A stretch of DNA of 64,000 nucleotides from Thermonema rossianum DSM 10300 (GTDB lineage Bacteria > Bacteroidota > Bacteroidia > Cytophagales > Thermonemataceae), in contig NZ_AUGC01000001.1 in the NCBI RefSeq assembly GCF_000426825.1, forward strand, positions 186,001 through 250,000. Direction: 5' to 3'. Positions 9,166 through 17,538 of this stretch are shown here, piece after piece. Position 1 is the stretch's first letter; every line of letters starts with the position of its first letter. Below the pieces are notes generated by a model, which was given only the letters and a program-made list of their open reading frames with translations, was not told where the DNA came from and ran no database searches. A program made the translations under genes and the position numbers.

Positions 9166-9642
9166 TTATGGGCACTGCTCTACAATCCGGTTTACAATGC
9201 TGGCAGCCGCAGGACACAATTGTGCATTGCGCAAATGGAGAGATGCGTGTTTGCAAAAGTCCCGCATGTCTGTATGCGGGTATTCGGCGCATGCTTTGGG
9301 GCGTACTTCATAGATATTGCAGTAGTTCTGTTCGTCTAAGAAGGGGCAGGGGGTGGCTTTCATCACTTGGTCGCCGTCTTCATCTACTCGAAGGTAAGTA
9401 TCCGCGAAATCTCCCTCTTTCATGCCCAAGTATTTGGCAATACGGCGTGCGTCCTGCCCCGTAACAATAGGTGGTATGCTTTTGCAGCAGTTGGCGCAGG
9501 CAAGGCAGTCGGTGACGGCAAAGACCTCATGATGCAGTTCAACAGCTAATTGTTCAATATGGCGCTGTTTCCCTTTTTGCTTGAGTAGTTTTTTAAAAGC
9601 TTTTTTAACTTCTGCTTTGAGAGGTGCCGGCTTCATCTTCAC
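9166..9642 (-). CDS. YkgJ-family cysteine cluster protein
   Basis: A 158-residue protein with the cysteine pattern of the YkgJ (CxxCxxCC) family: CLACANCCKSIPP near residue 46, then TPCPFLDEQNYCNIYEVRPKAC and a late C-x-H-x-x-L region. These cysteines probably bind zinc or an Fe-S cluster. The N-terminus is Lys-rich and there is no signal peptide. The molecular function of the family is not established. It is convergent with PhoD across a hairpin and divergent from the glycosyltransferase genes. Confidence 0.9.
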   Translation of the reverse strand: MKMKPAPLKAEVKKAFKKLLKQKGKQRHIEQLAVELHHEVFAVTDCLACANCCKSIPPIVTGQDARRIAKYLGMKEGDFADTYLRVDEDGDQVMKATPCPFLDEQNYCNIYEVRPKACAEYPHTDMRDFCKHASLHLRNAQLCPAAASIVNRIVEQCP

Positions 9643-9671
9643 TCTACGACTTTGGGTTTAGATACAGGCTG

Positions 9672-9679
9672 CAAAGCTA
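9672..9679 (-). promoter_or_regulatory. Candidate -7 box (TAGCTTTG) for the YkgJ-type gene
   Basis: The minus strand reads TAGCTTTG, matching the Bacteroidota TAnnTTTG box, with a TTTG at 9706-9703 some 23 bp upstream. It lies 30 bp upstream of the start codon. Confidence 0.45.
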
Positions 9680-9689
9680 CAACTTTTCC

Positions 9690-9697
9690 TATCTTTG
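9690..9697 (+). promoter_or_regulatory. Candidate -7 box (TATCTTTG) for the glycosyltransferase operon
   Basis: An exact match to TAnnTTTG lies 28 bp before the ATG at 9726. No good -33 TTTG is seen at the usual distance. It sits next to the divergent candidate box at 9672-9679. Confidence 0.5.
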
Positions 9698-9725
9698 AAA
9701 GACAAATCTTGCCGGATTGTCTTCA

Positions 9726-10943
9726 ATGAAAGTACTTTATATCTCACCCGATGGCATGACTGATCCTTTGGGGCAGTCGCAAGTGATTCCTTACCTGAAC
9801 GGCTTAGCCGGAAAAGGGGCTGATATTACTTTGCTTAGCTTGGAAAAACCGGAGCGATACAGACACGGAGCCGCCCATATCGCTGCGCTTCTGCATCCTT
9901 CTATCGACTGGCAGCCTGTGAGCTATCTCCGCCGCCCCCCTTTGTTGGCTCAGTGGGCAAATGTTTACCGCCTGTACCGGAAAGCAATCCACCTGCACCG
10001 GCAGAAGGTATTTGATTTTCTGCATGCACGCAGCTACATGGGGGCGTGGGTTGCCCGGCGGATAAAAAAGCGCTATGGTATCCCTTTTCTGTTTGACATG
10101 CGCGGTTTCTGGGCAGATGAGCGCATAGATGGAAAGATATGGAAGCTGAACAACCCCTTCCACTATTGGGTATATCGCTATTTTAAAAGAGAGGAGCGCT
10201 TTTTTTTGCAAGAGGCGCATCATATAATATCGCTGACACATGCTGCCCGCGATTGGATGACTACTCATTGGGGAGTGGATGCCGGGAAAATAACAGTCAT
10301 TCCTTGTTGTGTGGATCTGGCACACTTCAATAAACTGCGCATGCCTCGTGTCTGTACAGCTGAAACACCCCTGCGCTTGATTTACCTTGGCTCACTGGGC
10401 ACGTGGTATCTGCTTGACGACATGTTGCGTTTTTTTCATCATGTGCGCCGGCGTTATTCGTCGGCTACCTTTTTAATTGTTACCCGCGAACCGGCAAGCA
10501 TCGTGAAGGAGGCTTGTTCCCGTTTGCAAATACCGTTTGAGGGGATAGAAGTGCGTCCGGCAGAGCGCCGGGAAGTGCCCGCACTTTTGGCACAAGCAGA
10601 CGCCGGGGTGTTCTTTATCAAGCCGGCATTCTCAAAGATAGCTTCTTCGGCAACCAAAATGGGCGAGATGCTGGCTTGTGGCTTGCCCGTGATTGCCAAC
10701 GAGCAGGTAGGCGACCACGACTTTTTGTTTTCTACTTACCCTTGTGGTGCCTTGCTTCGCTCAAAGCCCAGAAAGAAACCTTGGACCTATTGTTATGAAG
10801 AGCATGCGTTCGAAGAGGTGGTCCGGCAAATACCTTCTTTGATAAGCACCCCACCGGAGGTTTTTCGTACCGTAGCACAACAATATTTTAGCCTGGAAGG
10901 AGGGATAGAGCGTTACTGGAAGATTTATCAAAGCATGATGTAG
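9726..10943 (+). CDS. Glycosyltransferase, GT4-like (GT-B fold)
   Basis: A 405-residue cytoplasmic glycosyltransferase. The N-terminal Rossmann half begins MKVLYISPDGMTDPLGQSQV, a common start in GT4 enzymes. The C-terminal half has IYLGSLGTWYLLDDM, the nucleotide-sugar region FIKPAFSKIASSATKMGEMLACGLPV, and NEQVGDHDF. ATG 9726 was chosen over the upstream TTG at 9717. It is followed after 2 bp by a second glycosyltransferase. The pair probably adds sugars to a surface polysaccharide or glycolipid; donor and acceptor are unknown. Confidence 0.88.
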   Translation: MKVLYISPDGMTDPLGQSQVIPYLNGLAGKGADITLLSLEKPERYRHGAAHIAALLHPSIDWQPVSYLRRPPLLAQWANVYRLYRKAIHLHRQKVFDFLHARSYMGAWVARRIKKRYGIPFLFDMRGFWADERIDGKIWKLNNPFHYWVYRYFKREERFFLQEAHHIISLTHAARDWMTTHWGVDAGKITVIPCCVDLAHFNKLRMPRVCTAETPLRLIYLGSLGTWYLLDDMLRFFHHVRRRYSSATFLIVTREPASIVKEACSRLQIPFEGIEVRPAERREVPALLAQADAGVFFIKPAFSKIASSATKMGEMLACGLPVIANEQVGDHDFLFSTYPCGALLRSKPRKKPWTYCYEEHAFEEVVRQIPSLISTPPEVFRTVAQQYFSLEGGIERYWKIYQSMM

Positions 10944-10945
10944 TC

Positions 10946-12022
10946 ATGAAAAAGCGTATTTTGTTTTTAGCCCCTTACCCTGAAGGTGAGGCACCATCGC
11001 AGCGTTTTCGCTTTGAGCAGTATTATTCATGCCTGCGCGAGGCCGGTTTTGAAGTACATTTTCAAAGTTTTTGGGATCAACGGGCTTGGCAGGTGCTCTA
11101 CCGCCCGGGGGCCTGGGGCGCCAAACTTTTGGGAATGCTGCGGGGATTCGTGAGGCGCTTGACTCTGCTGTGGCGGGCACGCTGCTATGATTTCGTGTTC
11201 GTGCATAGAGAATTGGCACCCATAGGACCGCCTTTTTTTGAGTGGTGGATAAGTAAAATATTGAACAAACGCTTGGTTTATGATTTTGATGATGCCATTT
11301 GGCTGCCCAATACTTCACAACAAAACCGTATAGCTGCCTTTTTAAAGTGGCATTCTAAAGTGAAGCACATTTGCCGTTATGCTTACAAAATAAGTGTAGG
11401 CAATGATTATTTGGCAGCGTTCGCACGCCAATGGAATACAAACGTAGTGGTGATTCCTACTACCATTGATACCGGCTATCATCGCCCGGACAGCCAAAAA
11501 AAGCCGGACAGCAGCAAGCCCGTCGTACTTGGATGGACCGGCACGCACTCTACCTTGCCCTATTTGCAAACCATAGCGCCTGTTTTGTGGAAGCTGGCAG
11601 AAGCACATCCAATAAAGGTAAGGGTGATATGCAATGTTGCCCCCGACTTTGAATTGCCTTCCTTGGAATTTGTACCATGGAGCAAAGAGCGGGAAATAGA
11701 AGACCTGCAAGCCATAGACATTGGCTTAATGCCCCTGATAGAAGATGCATGGGCAAAAGGAAAATGCGGGTTTAAGGCTTTGCAATATATGGCCTTGGAA
11801 ATACCACCGGTGGTATCGCCCGTAGGGGTGAACGCCCGGATAGTCGAGCACGGACAACGAGGCTTCTGTGCCCGCTCCTTTGAGGATTGGCTGCATTATT
11901 TAGAGCTGCTCATAGAGAATCCAGCCTTACGAACAAAGTTTGGACAGGCGGGGCGGAATTTTGTGGAAAAACATTATTCCGTGCATGCCTGTCAAATGAG
12001 GGTTGTGCGTTTATTCGCGTGA
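10946..12022 (+). CDS. Glycosyltransferase, group 1-like
   Basis: A 358-residue GT-B-like protein starting MKKRILFLAPYPEGEAPSQR. The middle contains LVYDFDDAIWLP, then LGWTGTHSTLPYL, where the C-terminal domain begins, and the donor region KGKCGFKALQYMALEIPPVVSPVGVN. It starts 2 bp after the previous gene, so the two form an operon. The 3' end overlaps the convergent membrane-protein gene by 31 bp. Likely role: envelope or exopolysaccharide sugar transfer (inferred). Confidence 0.87.
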   Translation: MKKRILFLAPYPEGEAPSQRFRFEQYYSCLREAGFEVHFQSFWDQRAWQVLYRPGAWGAKLLGMLRGFVRRLTLLWRARCYDFVFVHRELAPIGPPFFEWWISKILNKRLVYDFDDAIWLPNTSQQNRIAAFLKWHSKVKHICRYAYKISVGNDYLAAFARQWNTNVVVIPTTIDTGYHRPDSQKKPDSSKPVVLGWTGTHSTLPYLQTIAPVLWKLAEAHPIKVRVICNVAPDFELPSLEFVPWSKEREIEDLQAIDIGLMPLIEDAWAKGKCGFKALQYMALEIPPVVSPVGVNARIVEHGQRGFCARSFEDWLHYLELLIENPALRTKFGQAGRNFVEKHYSVHACQMRVVRLFA

Positions 12023-13323
12023 TAACGCAATATATATAGCCCCGATACATAAAAAGGCATCATAGGAATTTTATACCGCACCAGTGTGCCGAAATTATAA
12101 CTATTTACCCCTACACCAAAAGAAAAGCTGATGGCAAACACGAGGCTCATCATGATAAGGGGTTCTTCAAAAAGGTAGCGTGTCAGAGTGATCAGCTTAT
12201 TGCGCATTTGCCACAACAGGCGGAAGGTGAGAAAAAAGAATGCCGTGGCTTCTAATGAAGCCAACAACATGACCGGGTTGCGCACTTCCCACAAGTAGGG
12301 GCGAAAGAGAGACACCCACACCGCCGCCGGAAATTTACTTATCACACTTTGCCATGTGCCGTCAAACTCCCCCAGGCTGTAGGCAGAACCACTTTCCATC
12401 GTACTCACATAATAAAGCCATTCGGCTGTGATCTGTGTGGTGCTTGCCAGCGACTCTATGGAGTAGCGCGTACCTTCAGTGATTTCACTCACAACCACAT
12501 AAGCAATAGGAGTGGCTAGCAGTAGAAGTAGGGGAACCACCAAAGCCCGGAGCACCCCCGGACGCATGCGGTTGCGGAACCTTAAAAATACCCACAATAT
12601 GAGGGACGGCAAAAAACACAGCAAAATATAAATTTTGATGCGGTAGATAAACCAAACAGCTATTACGAAGATAATAAGGTGGCGTACCATCTTTTTTTGG
12701 CGCACCACGCCCCAGTAAAAACTATAAAAAGCCCAGCCGAGTGCTCCCAAGGTGATGGTATCTTTCATGTAGCCCGACCCCCAAAAGAAAACAGAAGGCA
12801 GAAAAAAACAAGCCACTGCCAAGGGGCGGTGAAGCATGGGATACATGACAAAAAAGGTGCGGTACATCGCCCACACGCCTGTGAAGCTTACAAAAGCAAA
12901 GCACAGAGCAATGGCAGAGTAGTGATGCAAGGTGAAAATACCAAAGAGCGCCCCCAATCTGATGACGAAAAAGGTATTGGGGTCAATAGCAAAGTAAGTA
13001 TTACGCAAATACAGGTAAGTGTCTGCATCCTCAAAATCAGGACCAGAGAAAATAATGAAAAGCCCCTTCATGGGGTTGTCTATGAAGGCTTTCCAGATAA
13101 AATAACTATCGTGAAAGAAGTTGAAAGTATCGCCGCCACCGTAGTAAAACTGATAAATGAGCCCCAAAGCTATAGCCCCCAGCAGCTTTACACCCAAAGC
13201 CGGAAAATAATAACGCCGGCTGATGGGGTTGGTAACTGCCGGTTTGAGCAGGAATGCAAGCAGCAATATCAGCAACAGGAAGAAAGGAAAGAAAACGATA
13301 TCTTCAATAGTCATTCGAAACAT
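11992..13323 (-). CDS. Polytopic membrane protein of unknown function
   Basis: A 443-residue protein with about ten hydrophobic segments, beginning at residues 8-28 (VFFPFFLLLILLLAFLL). It includes periplasmic-type loops such as YQFYYGGGDTFNFFHDSYFIW and a large loop around TMESGSAYSLGEFDGTW. It may start at 13323 or at a second Met, 13314. The architecture recalls polymerases or flippases of surface-polysaccharide systems, but no motif proves this. Its 3' end overlaps the convergent glycosyltransferase gene, and its start is divergent from the PyrR-like gene 55 bp away. Confidence 0.82.
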   Translation of the reverse strand: MFRMTIEDIVFFPFFLLLILLLAFLLKPAVTNPISRRYYFPALGVKLLGAIALGLIYQFYYGGGDTFNFFHDSYFIWKAFIDNPMKGLFIIFSGPDFEDADTYLYLRNTYFAIDPNTFFVIRLGALFGIFTLHHYSAIALCFAFVSFTGVWAMYRTFFVMYPMLHRPLAVACFFLPSVFFWGSGYMKDTITLGALGWAFYSFYWGVVRQKKMVRHLIIFVIAVWFIYRIKIYILLCFLPSLILWVFLRFRNRMRPGVLRALVVPLLLLLATPIAYVVVSEITEGTRYSIESLASTTQITAEWLYYVSTMESGSAYSLGEFDGTWQSVISKFPAAVWVSLFRPYLWEVRNPVMLLASLEATAFFFLTFRLLWQMRNKLITLTRYLFEEPLIMMSLVFAISFSFGVGVNSYNFGTLVRYKIPMMPFYVSGLYILRYHANKRTTLI

Positions 13324-13378
13324 AGCTACTCATTTCAAGGCACATTTACTATCTTGCCGACAAAACAGGCATCTGACC

Positions 13379-13888
13379 ATGGCAAATACACAAGCTACAC
13401 GCATTCTGACAGATAAGCAAATCAGGCAAAAGATAGAGCGTATTGCTTTCGAAATTTATGAAGAAAATCACGCTTATGAAGAAATTGCATTTGTGGGCGT
13501 GGCGCCAACCGGCTACCACTTGGCAGAAGCGCTGTCCGGCGAGTATAAAAAAATAAGCCGGCAGGCTGTGGGCTTATATGAAATAGAAGTGGACAAGCAG
13601 GCGCCTGTGTGTGGCGATGTGCAACTAAAAGCCGCACCGGAGCTTCTAAGCAACCGCCCGGTGGTATTGGTAGATGATGTGTTGAACACCGGCCGCACCT
13701 TGATTTATGCCCTCCAGCCCTTTTACCGTATTGCCATTCCCAAACTGCAGATAGCCGTTTTGGTGTACCGGGATCATAAACTCTTTCCCGTAGTGCCTGA
13801 TTTTGTGGGCTTGTCGCTTTCTACCACCTTGCAGAATCATGTAGAGGTAAAAAAAGAAGGTAGCCTTTGGGCGTGCTACCTTTATTAG
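13379..13888 (+). CDS. PyrR-like phosphoribosyltransferase
   Basis: A 169-residue type I PRTase. The PRPP motif VVLVDDVLNTGRT is intact, and the C-terminal half (LQIAVLVYRDHKLFPVVPDFVGLSL) follows B. subtilis PyrR. The N-terminal half has LTDKQIRQKIERIAFEIYEE and VGVAPTGYHLAEAL. ATG 13379 is the natural start; the longer frame from 13223 runs back antisense through the membrane-protein gene. PyrR proteins have uracil PRTase and/or pyrimidine-operon attenuation activity. No pyrimidine genes or attenuators are in the window, so the role is uncertain. Confidence 0.85.
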   Translation: MANTQATRILTDKQIRQKIERIAFEIYEENHAYEEIAFVGVAPTGYHLAEALSGEYKKISRQAVGLYEIEVDKQAPVCGDVQLKAAPELLSNRPVVLVDDVLNTGRTLIYALQPFYRIAIPKLQIAVLVYRDHKLFPVVPDFVGLSLSTTLQNHVEVKKEGSLWACYLY

Positions 13889-13919
13889 CGATAGTAAAGA
13901 CAAGAGCAAGGCTTGCTTA

Positions 13920-14642
13920 TTACTTGTTGAGCAGTCCAAACACTTTTTGAAGCAAGTCGGTTACCCGCTCATTCAGATTGTAGCGTATGTCTTTCTCTTT
14001 GTCTTCAACCTTTGTAAACAAGCCGTCCAGGGCTTTATTGGTAACGTATTCCGACAGATCGTCCGGAATAGGTTGAGCACCTGCCAACTGGCCGGGCAAG
14101 CTATTGGCAAACTGATTGTAGGGAGTGGCAATTTGATTCCAAAGTGTGGGAAGCCCTACTTCATCCAAAGAAGCCTGCACCTTGGGGCTGTAGGCTGCAA
14201 ACAACTGACTGCGGGTTTGGGTTTCCAAGTAAACAGTTGCAGCGCTGTCGCTACCAAAAAGTATATCGCGGGCGTCTTGAATGCTCATGCCCGTAATCGC
14301 GTCTTTAAAAATAGGGGCGGCCTCAGCAGCTGCATCTTCAGCAGCACGATTCATCTTTAAAACCACTTCATTGAGCAACAAATTGGCACCCGGCACGGTG
14401 GTTTCAATGAGCTGCTGCACTTGCTGTACTTCGGGCGGAAGGAATATTTTTACTGCTTCGTCTTTGAAATAACCATCTGTTCTGTTAAGCAATGCCACGC
14501 TGCTATCGGTACCTACACGCAGTGCTTCTTTCAGCCCGCGGGCTATCTCTTCATCGGAAATACCTGTGGACGGCTCTTGCAGGAGATCACAACCGGCAAA
14601 TAAGCCGGGCAAAAGCAATAAAATCAAAAAATATCGTTTCAT
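13920..14642 (-). CDS. DUF4197 lipoprotein
   Basis: A 240-residue predicted lipoprotein. The start at 14642 gives MKRYFLILLLLPGLFAGCDL, with lipobox LFAGC; the longer frame from 14705 only adds residues before the signal. EEIARGLKEALRVGTDSSV and the repeated helical segments match the DUF4197 family of periplasmic proteins of unknown function. It is convergent with the PyrR-like gene and divergent from lysA. Confidence 0.88.
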   Translation of the reverse strand: MKRYFLILLLLPGLFAGCDLLQEPSTGISDEEIARGLKEALRVGTDSSVALLNRTDGYFKDEAVKIFLPPEVQQVQQLIETTVPGANLLLNEVVLKMNRAAEDAAAEAAPIFKDAITGMSIQDARDILFGSDSAATVYLETQTRSQLFAAYSPKVQASLDEVGLPTLWNQIATPYNQFANSLPGQLAGAQPIPDDLSEYVTNKALDGLFTKVEDKEKDIRYNLNERVTDLLQKVFGLLNK

Positions 14643-14671
14643 CTTCAAAAAAGATTTAAGAAAGGGACAAT

Positions 14672-14679
14672 CAAAGGTA
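14672..14679 (-). promoter_or_regulatory. Candidate -7 box (TACCTTTG) for the DUF4197 gene
   Basis: The minus strand reads TACCTTTG, 30 bp upstream of the ATG at 14642. A TTG lies 23 bp further upstream. It is divergent from the lysA box. Confidence 0.45.
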
Positions 14680-14718
14680 CTATCTGCAAAAACCAAACCA
14701 TGCAAGCGTAAAATACAC

Positions 14719-14726
14719 TATCTTTG
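14719..14726 (+). promoter_or_regulatory. Candidate -7 box (TATCTTTG) for lysA
   Basis: An exact TAnnTTTG match 33 bp upstream of the lysA ATG at 14760. No convincing -33 box is seen. Confidence 0.5.
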
Positions 14727-14759
14727 TTCACATTTGTTCATAATCATAAAAGCAAAGCT

Positions 14760-16049
14760 ATGGAACTTATTAACCGGCAATACTGCCTTCAGGGAATTCC
14801 ACTCACCGGGCTGTGTGAGCAATTTGGCACCCCCTTGTATGTATATGACGCATCGAAAATAGAAGCACAAGTTAAACACATGCAGCAGGCTTTTCGCCAA
14901 ATGCCGGTACAAATAAAGTATGCCCTGAAAGCGCTGAATAATCAAGCCATCTTGCAACTGATGAAGCGTTTGGGTGTGGGCTTGGATGCGGTGTCTATAC
15001 AAGAAGTAGAATTGGGCTTAAAGGCCGGATTTGAACCGCATGAGATTTTGTTTACTCCCAATAGTGTGGACTTTGAAGAAATTAAGCGCGCGGTAGATTA
15101 TGGCGTGGTGGTAAATATAGACAATATTTCTATTCTCGAGCAATTTGGACATGCCTACGGGGGCGAGGTGCCTTGCTGTATCCGTCTGAATCCGCACATT
15201 ATGGCAGGCGGCCATCACAAAATCTCGACCGGGCATATCGACTCTAAGTTCGGTATTTCCATCCTGCAAATGCGCCACTTGCAGCGGGTAATTCAAACCT
15301 ATGGTATCCGGGTCAATGGCTTGCATATGCACACAGGCTCCGACATCTTGGATGCGGAGGTCTTCTTGCAGGGCGCGCGCATCTTGTTCGACATTGCCCG
15401 GGAGTTTCCCAACCTCGATTTCATCGACTTTGGCAGTGGCTTTAAAGTAGCCTATAAGGAAGGTGACGTGGTGACGGACCTCGAAACGCTTGCCAAGCGT
15501 TTGCAGTCAGAATACAAGTCTTTTAGCAAGGAATATGGCAAAGAAGTAGAAATATGGTTTGAGCCGGGCAAGTACTTGGTCAGTGAAGCCGGCTATCTGT
15601 TGGTCAAAGCCAATGTCGTAAAAACAACACCTGCCACTGTGTTCGTGGGCGTTAACTCCGGCCTGAACCATCTTATCCGCCCCATGATGTATGATGCCTA
15701 TCACGAAATTGTGAATATATCCAACACCGAAGGGGCAAAACGTATCTATACGGTGGTAGGATATATTTGCGAGACCGACACCTTCGGATGGGACCGCCAG
15801 TTGCATGAAGTGCGCGAGGGCGATATTTTGGCAATATGCAATGCCGGCGCCTATGGCTTTACCATGAGTTCCAACTATAATGCGCGCCTGCGCCCGGCAG
15901 AAGTCTTGCTATACAAAGGAAAACCCTATTTGATTCGCAAGGCTGAAACACTCGACGACCTGTTGAGAAACCAAGTGCCGATGCCTTGGGATGAAGCAGA
16001 ACGCACGGCAAAGGAGGAAGCATTAAATGAAGGAAAAATCAAGGAATAA
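14760..16049 (+). CDS. lysA: Diaminopimelate decarboxylase
   Basis: PLP-dependent enzyme for the last step of lysine synthesis, meso-diaminopimelate to lysine. The 429 residues show the PLP lysine K57 in YALKALNN, the Gly-rich phosphate loop DFGSGFKV, FEPGKYLV, the catalytic-Cys region GYICETDTFGWDR, and the C-terminal GAYGFTMSSNYNARLRPAEVL. ATG 14760 is the start; the upstream in-frame TTG at 14724 falls inside the candidate promoter. Monocistronic, with a strong terminator right after the stop. Confidence 0.95.
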   Translation: MELINRQYCLQGIPLTGLCEQFGTPLYVYDASKIEAQVKHMQQAFRQMPVQIKYALKALNNQAILQLMKRLGVGLDAVSIQEVELGLKAGFEPHEILFTPNSVDFEEIKRAVDYGVVVNIDNISILEQFGHAYGGEVPCCIRLNPHIMAGGHHKISTGHIDSKFGISILQMRHLQRVIQTYGIRVNGLHMHTGSDILDAEVFLQGARILFDIAREFPNLDFIDFGSGFKVAYKEGDVVTDLETLAKRLQSEYKSFSKEYGKEVEIWFEPGKYLVSEAGYLLVKANVVKTTPATVFVGVNSGLNHLIRPMMYDAYHEIVNISNTEGAKRIYTVVGYICETDTFGWDRQLHEVREGDILAICNAGAYGFTMSSNYNARLRPAEVLLYKGKPYLIRKAETLDDLLRNQVPMPWDEAERTAKEEALNEGKIKE

Positions 16050-16052
16050 ATG

Positions 16053-16076
16053 AAGAAGGGCTACGCAGCCCTTCTT
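16053..16076. terminator. Terminator after lysA, 10-bp stem
   Basis: Perfect arms AAGAAGGGCT and AGCCCTTCTT flank the loop ACGC and are followed by TTATTT. It begins 3 bp after the lysA stop and is also placed to serve the convergent lipoprotein gene. Confidence 0.88.
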
Positions 16077-16096
16077 TTATTTCCGGGGAAGTGCCA

Positions 16097-16672
16097 TTAC
16101 GGAGTACTGTCAGAAGGTACCGCTTGCCCTTGCAGCTCGCGGTCTATCTCCTCCATGGAAGGCGGGGTGCCGCCGGCTTCTTTTATCATCTCTGTCAGGC
16201 GTTGCAGTTGCTCTTCGTAGTGTTTGAGCATCTCATCATGCCTTTTAAGCAAGTCTTGATGCTGCTTTTTAAACTTCTCTTCTTTCTTTTGCGCATACGC
16301 ATCATCTACTTCTTTTTTCTTGTGACGAAGCACCGTTTCGCCATGGGCATCGAGACGCACGACATGGTCGGACAAGAGCTGCGCATGCTCTTCGATGGTT
16401 TTTTGCAGCGCCCGGCTCAGCGAGTCGAAAGAAGCTGCCGGTGGGTTGGCTGTTTCCAAATAGCTATTACGCAAGCGTTGAAATAGCTCTTCATACTTAC
16501 GATGCTCTTCTACCCAACGGCTGTGCTCCCGGAGCCATTCTTGGTGACTTTCCTCGAGCCGTTGACTCATCTCCGGCGTATGCTTGAACTCTTTTTCTTC
16601 TTCTTTTTTTTCTTGTGAGCAGGCAAAGGCCATTCCTAATAATAAGGTAATCAGGAGATAATAAGCTTTCAT
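16097..16672 (-). CDS. Coiled-coil lipoprotein
   Basis: A 191-residue protein with the signal MKAYYLLITLLLGMAFAC and a lipobox-like Cys18, followed by SQEKKEEEKEF. Residues ~30-165 are almost entirely charged helix with heptad character (Glu, Lys, His, Leu), predicted to be coiled coil. The C-terminus is short and Pro/Ser-rich. Probably a periplasmic lipoprotein; function unknown. The start lies 62 bp downstream of the enoyl-CoA hydratase stop on the same strand. Confidence 0.8.
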   Translation of the reverse strand: MKAYYLLITLLLGMAFACSQEKKEEEKEFKHTPEMSQRLEESHQEWLREHSRWVEEHRKYEELFQRLRNSYLETANPPAASFDSLSRALQKTIEEHAQLLSDHVVRLDAHGETVLRHKKKEVDDAYAQKKEEKFKKQHQDLLKRHDEMLKHYEEQLQRLTEMIKEAGGTPPSMEEIDRELQGQAVPSDSTP

Positions 16673-16734
16673 TGTTTTCTTCTTTTTCTTATGAAGATAA
16701 GAAGAGTGAAAAGATGTTCCAAGAATAAGCTTCT

Positions 16735-17511
16735 TTATTTCCCCTGATATTTTGGTTTTCGCTTCTCGAAGAAAGCCTGTATCCCTTCGAGGAAATCTTT
16801 GGTTAGGAAGTTTTTGCCTTGATTTTCGGCTTCCAGGTTCAGCGTTTCTTCCAAGGTGCTTTCCATGCCTTTGCGCAGGTTGGCTTTGGTATGTTTGATG
16901 GCAATGAAGGGACCTTCAGCCAGCTGCTGCGCCAAGGCGCGGGTAGCTTCCTGCAGCTCGCCGGGGGTCTCGTACAAGCGGTTGAGCATGCCGTAGTGGT
17001 GGGCTTCTTCGGCAGGCACCATGCTTGCCAGCGCCATCCATTCGAAGGCTTTTTGATAACCCACCATCCGGGGCAAGAAATAAGAACCACCCCCATCGGC
17101 AGAGAGGGCTATATTGGTGAATATTTGACTAAAACGCGCATCCTTTGATGCCAGCAACATATCGCAAGCCAATGCCAGATTGCAGCCCAAGCCCACGCAT
17201 ACACCACTGATAGAAGCTATCACGGGAATATCGGTATTGCGTATGGCTAAAATGGTAGGATTTACGGCTGTTTTGAGGTAGGTGGTTACGTCGGCGCGCA
17301 ATTCGTCGCCTGCCATGAGGTCGGCACCGCTGCTGAAATTCCCTTCGGCGCCTTGCAACACAATTACCCGCGTATCGTCCTGTTCGGCTTGTTGAATGGC
17401 AGCCAGCAGGCCGGTCATCATGTCTTTGGTAAGCGCATTCTTGCGGCGGGGGTTGTTCAAGGTGATGTATTTGACCTGCCCCTCTTGTTGAATAAGCAGT
17501 TGTTCACTCAT
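16735..17511 (-). CDS. Enoyl-CoA hydratase/isomerase family protein
   Basis: A 258-residue crotonase-fold enzyme. The oxyanion-hole segments are NFSSGADLM and ISGVCVGLGCNLALACD, and SADGGGSYFLPRMVG carries the acidic residue typical of PaaG-like 2-(1,2-epoxyphenyl)acetyl-CoA isomerases. The second Glu of true enoyl-CoA hydratases is not obvious, so an isomerase-type reaction is likelier. No other phenylacetate genes are present. A flavin reductase gene lies upstream on the same strand, 27 bp away. Confidence 0.9.
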   Translation of the reverse strand: MSEQLLIQQEGQVKYITLNNPRRKNALTKDMMTGLLAAIQQAEQDDTRVIVLQGAEGNFSSGADLMAGDELRADVTTYLKTAVNPTILAIRNTDIPVIASISGVCVGLGCNLALACDMLLASKDARFSQIFTNIALSADGGGSYFLPRMVGYQKAFEWMALASMVPAEEAHHYGMLNRLYETPGELQEATRALAQQLAEGPFIAIKHTKANLRKGMESTLEETLNLEAENQGKNFLTKDFLEGIQAFFEKRKPKYQGK

Positions 17512-17538
17512 AGTAATACTTGTTTAAAGCAGAATGAA

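Noticed and set aside
12679-13416. 245-codon plus-strand ORF antisense to the polytopic membrane protein
   Set aside because: Composition reflects reverse-complemented hydrophobic codons; the membrane protein is the real gene.
13898-13916. Hairpin AGCAA/TTGCT between the PyrR-like and DUF4197 genes
   Set aside because: Five-bp stem without a T-run; probably chance.
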